From Parahoeflea olei (lineage in GTDB: Bacteria; Pseudomonadota; Alphaproteobacteria; Rhizobiales; Rhizobiaceae): a DNA stretch of 64,000 nucleotides. The stretch covers positions 198,648-262,647 of the forward strand of contig NZ_LQZT01000001.1 of NCBI RefSeq assembly GCF_001703635.1, read 5' to 3'. The notes below the pieces were generated by a model. It made no database searches and was not told where the DNA came from. It was given only the letters and a program-made list of their open reading frames with translations. Both the position numbers and the translations under genes were made by a program. Shown here piece after piece: positions 60,013 through 64,000 of this stretch; position 1 is the stretch's first letter; every line of letters starts with the position of its first letter.

Positions 60013-60174
60013 AAAAGCGCGACCCACGGCAACCGATGGATGTTTCGATCCCGGGAACCTACAACGTAGGTGGGCGCCATATGTCCGGACCCACGGGTCC
60101 GGTCAGGGACAGCTCCCTTGGGATCAATTAAGGCCCCGGGGATTGTGTATCCTGTCGAGAGGCGCAGATCGCAC
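60013..60174 (-). ncRNA. ssrS: Candidate 6S RNA
   Basis: About 160 nt. The ends pair: GTGCGATC (60174-60167) with GGTCGCGC (60024-60017) over eight base pairs, followed by TTTT. Inner stems include TTGATCCC with GGGATCGAA, the hairpin CCGGACCC/GGGTCCGG and ACCTAC/GTAGGT, leaving an open region in the middle as in 6S RNA. A good promoter precedes it. The strand and place upstream of the 5-FTHF cyclo-ligase gene fit. I cannot run a covariance search, so this is provisional. Confidence 0.55.
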
Positions 60175-60178
60175 TCCC

Positions 60179-60207
60179 TATATAGGTCATCCCCGCGCCC
60201 ACGCCAA
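60179..60207 (-). promoter_or_regulatory. Promoter of the candidate 6S RNA
   Basis: On the minus strand, TTGGCG (60207-60202) and TATATA (60184-60179) are 17 bases apart. The predicted start site falls at about 60172-60174, exactly at the 5' side of the closing stem. Confidence 0.55.
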
Positions 60208-60437
60208 TGCGCAATTTCAGATGAGCCTTTTCACCCGGTCAGGTGATTGAGGCCCCCAGGGCTGCCCGGTACTTCTGGCACCCGGAGCGCCCAACCGTTC
60301 CTCAAAATACCGTTTCAGGCCGAACGCGCCGCCATTTCCGGCGCCTGACACCCCTTTCATGGACCCGCCGGGGGCGTCCCTCCTGTCTGAAGCGACCGAG
60401 TTTGACGAGTTTCAGCGGGCCTAAGGGGATGGAAAGC

Positions 60438-61511
60438 ATGAGCAAAAGAACATTTATGCCGGGAGTGATCGCCGCCGCGGTTCTTCCCGTGATCGCGGGT
60501 TGCAGCCAGTCGGGCGGTCCCGTCACGGGGGGCGGCACGCCCACGCCCGTCGTCAACGCGACACTGCCGATCCAGGCGTCCGGCAAGGCCCTGGCCTTCA
60601 CCGCCAACTCGACCAACACCGCGTCGGTCAATCCCTACACCAATCTTCCCGACTCCCAGCACGAACTCACCCAGGCGCAGATGCTGGAGAGATCGCCGCA
60701 GGGCGGCATCCGCATCAACGGGTCGGCCGACAAAGACACCAATCCCAACACCAACCAGGGAGTCAATCCCGCCCTGATCTCGGCAAACTCGCCCGATGCG
60801 CTCGACAACGGCACGACACTGGCCGGCATGACCGACGCCAAGGGCTCGGTCTATTTCGAGAACGGCAATTTCGGCGATCCGCAGGTCTCCAACGCCAGCG
60901 CGAACCTGTCCGCGGTCGGCGTCTACAATGTCTACCAGAACAACACCTTCGTCGAGCAGATCGTGATGCGGCACGGCACCACCATCCGCTACCAGGAAGG
61001 CGCCGATGGCGCCGCCACCGCGACCTATGCGGTGGGCTATATCGGCGACAACACCACCAACATGCCGGGGTCGGGCACGGCCACCTACAAGGGCTTCCAC
61101 GAAGGCGGAACCACCGGCTACGACGACAACGGCACCATCCGGCAGATGGGGCTGAGCGGCGGCACGGTGGAACTGACCGCCAATTTCGGTGCGGGCACCG
61201 TGACCGGCGGCGTCCGTGGCGCGGAGCTGGTGACCTATCAGGGCAACCAGCGCGTGGTCCTCAACAACGCCATCGCCGGCCTCGACATCAATGCCAACAT
61301 CACCGGCTCCGAATACACCGGAACGGCGAACCTGGTCGATGCCAACAACAATCCCGTCGGCGCCACCACGACCAACCAGGCGATCGGCGCCTTCTTCGGC
61401 GACGCCGCGGCCGAAACCGCAGCAGCCTACATGATCGAAGGCAATGCGGTGCTCGACGGCCAGGCACGGGACTACATCATGTCCGGCACGCTCGGCGCGG
61501 TGAAAAAGTAA
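60438..61511 (+). CDS. TbpB-like Slam-dependent surface lipoprotein
   Basis: The 357-residue product has a lipoprotein signal with lipobox VIAGC (Cys22). A Thr/Asn/Gly-rich handle (about 24-130) is followed by a barrel-like C-terminal domain (about 190-357). Its motifs ATYAVGYIGDN, SGGTVELTANFGAGTVTGGV, SEYTGTANLVDANNNPVG and IGAFFGDAAAETAAAYMIEG match the barrel domain of transferrin-binding protein B and other Slam clients. The final VMSGTLGA-type strand (YIMSGTLGAVKK) is typical. The partner Slam gene starts three bases downstream. The ligand is unknown. Confidence 0.85.
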   Translation: MSKRTFMPGVIAAAVLPVIAGCSQSGGPVTGGGTPTPVVNATLPIQASGKALAFTANSTNTASVNPYTNLPDSQHELTQAQMLERSPQGGIRINGSADKDTNPNTNQGVNPALISANSPDALDNGTTLAGMTDAKGSVYFENGNFGDPQVSNASANLSAVGVYNVYQNNTFVEQIVMRHGTTIRYQEGADGAATATYAVGYIGDNTTNMPGSGTATYKGFHEGGTTGYDDNGTIRQMGLSGGTVELTANFGAGTVTGGVRGAELVTYQGNQRVVLNNAIAGLDINANITGSEYTGTANLVDANNNPVGATTTNQAIGAFFGDAAAETAAAYMIEGNAVLDGQARDYIMSGTLGAVKK

Positions 61512-61514
61512 CTG

Positions 61515-62888
61515 ATGCTGCTTTCCCATCCCGCGTTTTCCTCGGAAATGGGCATTCGGACGCGTGCCGCCGCAAGGCGGCCGCGCCTGAGCGGCGGCAG
61601 GCCGCTGACATCGGCCTTGCTGGCGCTCCTCATGCTCCTCGGTCCCGGCGGTGGTGCCGCCGCGGCCGAAACCCCGTTCCAGGCGGCCGAGGCGCTGGTC
61701 TCGCAGGGGCACTATGCCGAGGCGGAGGCGCTGCTGGCGGGCAGCCGCTTCGAGGGCAGCGAAGCGATCCCGGCAGCCTATCTGCTGGCCGTGGTCTATG
61801 CCCGGACCGGCCGGCCCGAACATGCCGAAAAGCTGCTGCGCGATATCCTGGCGCGCCAGCCCGACATCGATGCGGTGCGCATCGAACTGATCAAGATGCT
61901 CGCGCTGCAGGGCAAGAGGCAAGCCGCCGGCTATCATTTGAACCGCCTCGCCGACACCGCCGATCTCGAGCGCGACCAGGACCAGCTTGCGCAACTGTCG
62001 CGCCGGATCGGCACCACCGAGGGGTTCTCGATCGCCGGCTATTTCTCGCTCGCGCCATCGACCAACATCAATGACGGCACCGGCCAGTCGACGGTGATGA
62101 TCGGCGGCCTGCCGTTCGTCATCAACAATGCCTCGCGCGAACATTCGGGCGTGGGCGTGAAGGCGGGGGTGGTGGTCGGCTATGCCCATTCCCTGTCCGA
62201 AAACCTCTCGGCCTATGCCGCGCTTTCGGCCGGCCTCTCCGATTATTCCAACGACAGCTTCGACAAGCAGCAGGGCGAGCTGCGCGTGGGACTGCGCCGC
62301 GACGAGCTGCGCCATTCGCTCCAGATCGAGGCCATTGCCGACCGCCAATGGTACAACCGCAAGGGCCAGAGCGCCGGGATCGGCGGCCGGATCGCCACCC
62401 GCTTCAACATCGCGCCGGGCTGGTGGCTGTCGGGCGAAATCGTGCAGATGTACCGCAGCTACGACGCTGGAAGTGCCGCCAATGCCTGGACCACCCGCGC
62501 CACCGCCTCGGTCCGCCATGCCGTCTCGCGGCGGCTGACGCTCTCGGCCGGCAGCAGCTACGAGCGCGAAAGCGTCTCCGCCCGCCCCTGGAATTCCTAT
62601 CAGAGCTTTTCGGGCACGCTCGGGCTCGAAACCCCGCTTGCCTACGGTCTGAGGGTGAACGCGACGGTGACCGCCGGCACGCGCGACTTCAAGGACCAAT
62701 TTCCCGGCTTGCGGCTGGTCCGCGAGGACCGGTTCTGGGAACTCAGGGGGCGCTTCACCAAGGACAATTTCGAAATCGCCGGGTTCTCGCCGGTCGTCTC
62801 GGTCTTCACGAAACGACAGACCAGCAATGTCGCCTTTTACGATTTCACCTCGAGCGGCATGGAACTGACCTTCACGAAAGCGTTCTGA
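61515..62888 (+). CDS. Slam-type outer-membrane translocon (surface lipoprotein assembly modifier, DUF560)
   Basis: The 457-residue product delivers lipoproteins across the outer membrane. The signal peptide (about 30-51, ending GGAAAAE) is followed by an N-terminal TPR domain (about 55-165, AEALVSQGHYAEAEALLAG). A 14-strand barrel of the DUF560 type (about 185-457) ends in the aromatic strand GMELTFTKAF. Motifs SLAPSTNINDGT and SVSARPWNSYQSFSGTLGLE fit Slam barrels. It is translated with the lipoprotein gene (three-base gap). The signal sits behind an unusually long basic N-region, so the start may be at the ATG at 61548. Confidence 0.87.
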   Translation: MLLSHPAFSSEMGIRTRAAARRPRLSGGRPLTSALLALLMLLGPGGGAAAAETPFQAAEALVSQGHYAEAEALLAGSRFEGSEAIPAAYLLAVVYARTGRPEHAEKLLRDILARQPDIDAVRIELIKMLALQGKRQAAGYHLNRLADTADLERDQDQLAQLSRRIGTTEGFSIAGYFSLAPSTNINDGTGQSTVMIGGLPFVINNASREHSGVGVKAGVVVGYAHSLSENLSAYAALSAGLSDYSNDSFDKQQGELRVGLRRDELRHSLQIEAIADRQWYNRKGQSAGIGGRIATRFNIAPGWWLSGEIVQMYRSYDAGSAANAWTTRATASVRHAVSRRLTLSAGSSYERESVSARPWNSYQSFSGTLGLETPLAYGLRVNATVTAGTRDFKDQFPGLRLVREDRFWELRGRFTKDNFEIAGFSPVVSVFTKRQTSNVAFYDFTSSGMELTFTKAF

Positions 62889-63024
62889 TCCAGGGACACG
62901 GGCAAGACAAACTGTGCCGGCAAAACGACACGCCTTCCCTTCATGCCTTCAATTCCTGTTGCATCCCCACCAGACTGTAGTATTTCCTGAACACTCGGGC
63001 GAACACAGGAACGGCTTTCTTTCC

Positions 63025-64000
63025 ATGACTATTGTCGGGGACCCGGCGCCGCTCAACAAGGCTGTCGAGGCGATCTATTCCTATTTCAAGGGCGACCAGG
63101 AATTCACCGAGTTCATGAAGGATCTCGAGGATTTTCTATCGGTCGGCGAAGCCCGACATCCGGTGTTCACCGGGGAAATCGGCAAGCATTTCGATATCGC
63201 CGCCGAACTGGCGCAGGTGATGGCGCCGGCGCCGGAGGCGCGATACCGTGCGCTGGTGGAAGGCCCGGCGCTCAGGATCGTGGTCGACCGGGCACTGCGG
63301 GTCGTGGCGCTGTCGCAGCCGGCCCGGGCCGAATTCGGCTCCGCCGACGGCCTGGTGCTCGCCCCTCCGCGGCGGGCGCCGCGCACCGCGTCCTCCGCCG
63401 CCCAGGCCACAAAGCCATCGACCGGCGCCGACCGGCTGCAGGCCAGCCTCGGCGGCGCGGTGCTCGCCGGCATCGCCGCGCTGTTCGACGGACCGGATGA
63501 GGAGGCCCGGGGGCAGCGCAGCTTCGTGCGCAGCGACTGCCTCAACGGCTTCGTCTCGCTGCTGCATGATGCCGGGCTCGACGTGGTCGTGGTCACGCTT
63601 CCCGCCGCCGCCAGCCGCTCCGTTCCGGCGGTGCTGAGCGAAAGCCTGGGGCTGTCGCCCTCCGAAGTGGAGGTGCTCGAACTGATGGCCCAGGGCAAGT
63701 CGAATGTCGAGATCTCGAAGGAACGCGCCCGCTCGGTCGACACCGTCAAGAGCCAGACCCAGGCGATCTTCCGCAAGCTCGGCGTGGCCTCCCGCCTCGA
63801 GGCGGTGCAGGTCGTCAACGACCTGATCAGCCTGGCCACGCTGTCGGGCAGTGCCGGCGACCCCGTCCCGCGCGCGGCGCCCGACCCGCGCCGCTTTCCC
63901 TTTGCCCACGACGCTTCCGCCTGGCGGCTGACCGAACGCGAAGGCCGACGCATCAGCCATGTGCACTATCCGCCCCCGCGCAACGGCGACGCCCCGCCCC
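63025..64000 (+). CDS. LuxR-type transcriptional regulator with C-terminal extension, cut by the window end
   Basis: The frame is open from ATG 63025 to the end of the window (325 codons visible). An N-terminal helical and alpha/beta region (about 1-200) is followed by the LuxR-type HTH (about 209-265): LGLSPSEVEVLELMAQGKSN, ISKERARSVDTVKSQTQAIF, LGVASRLEAVQVV. After it come a Pro-rich linker and a stretch (RLTEREGRRISHVHYPPP) of the kind that opens an alpha/beta hydrolase domain in LuxR-hydrolase fusions. It may regulate the Slam operon beside it. Confidence 0.75.
   Translation, partial: MTIVGDPAPLNKAVEAIYSYFKGDQEFTEFMKDLEDFLSVGEARHPVFTGEIGKHFDIAAELAQVMAPAPEARYRALVEGPALRIVVDRALRVVALSQPARAEFGSADGLVLAPPRRAPRTASSAAQATKPSTGADRLQASLGGAVLAGIAALFDGPDEEARGQRSFVRSDCLNGFVSLLHDAGLDVVVVTLPAAASRSVPAVLSESLGLSPSEVEVLELMAQGKSNVEISKERARSVDTVKSQTQAIFRKLGVASRLEAVQVVNDLISLATLSGSAGDPVPRAAPDPRRFPFAHDASAWRLTEREGRRISHVHYPPPRNGDAPP

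Larger units (their letters stand above)
59937..60437. other. Intergenic region with the candidate 6S RNA
   Basis: 501 bases without a protein gene. It holds the candidate 6S RNA and its promoter (60013-60207) and, to the right, about 200 bases before the lipoprotein gene in which I see no clear promoter. Confidence 0.4.

Overview
The window reads as about 64 kb of chromosome from a high-GC alphaproteobacterium, most likely a member of the Hyphomicrobiales (Rhizobiales). The evidence is the CtrA/SciP/ChpT cell-cycle genes with EipA next to ChpT, two Omp25/31-like small barrels, a serC leader RNA motif, and the usual alphaproteobacterial run yebC-ruvCAB-ybgC-tolQRAB-pal-cpoB-tilS-ftsH-glmM. 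I cannot name the genus. No tRNA, rRNA or CRISPR array was seen.

Layout. 1-2 kb: a partial membrane protein and mnmA. 2.3-7.4 kb: a cell-cycle and envelope locus (sciP, a PqiA-like protein, an acetyltransferase, fliJ, ctrA, a degenerate receiver, chpT, eipA). 7.6-12.4 kb: a coiled-coil membrane protein, a SpoU methyltransferase, an RluA-type pseudouridine synthase and rpoH. 12.4-16.5 kb: palindromic intergenic repeats around an AT-rich two-ORF insertion (13.7-14.4 kb) and a lipoprotein metallopeptidase. 16.5-22.2 kb: a proline-rich membrane protein, purA, a DMT transporter and a TetR-linked pair. 22.3-25.9 kb: an accessory segment with a decayed transporter fragment, an HNH nuclease fused to a long helical region, and an IS3-family element abutting the serA terminator. 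25.9-31 kb: serA and serC with a serC leader RNA, then two outer-membrane barrels.

31-43 kb is the Tol-Pal, FtsH, TilS and GlmM block, all on the minus strand, with map between ybgC and tolQ. 43-46 kb is a sulfolipid operon (sqdB-sqdD-sqdC) behind a Pho-box-like site, followed by rcnB. 47-50.7 kb is ruvB, ruvA and ruvC, with an AbrB/VapC toxin-antitoxin pair inserted in each of the two gaps. 50.9-55.5 kb holds a luciferase-like monooxygenase, a ureohydrolase, a GAF/Fis regulator and an aldehyde dehydrogenase that appears to have a sigma-54 promoter. 55.6-60.2 kb: yebC, a lactamase-fold/TPR pair, a YmdB-type phosphoesterase, 5-formyl-THF cyclo-ligase, a stand-alone LuxR-type HTH and a candidate 6S RNA. 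60.4-64 kb: a TbpB-like surface lipoprotein, its Slam-type outer-membrane partner and a LuxR-type regulator that runs off the window.

The items most worth a second look are the two toxin-antitoxin modules threaded through ruvCAB, the Slam/lipoprotein pair, the HNH-helical-repeat gene beside the IS, the sigma-54 promoter served by a regulator without an ATPase domain, and the receiver beside chpT that lacks its switch residue.
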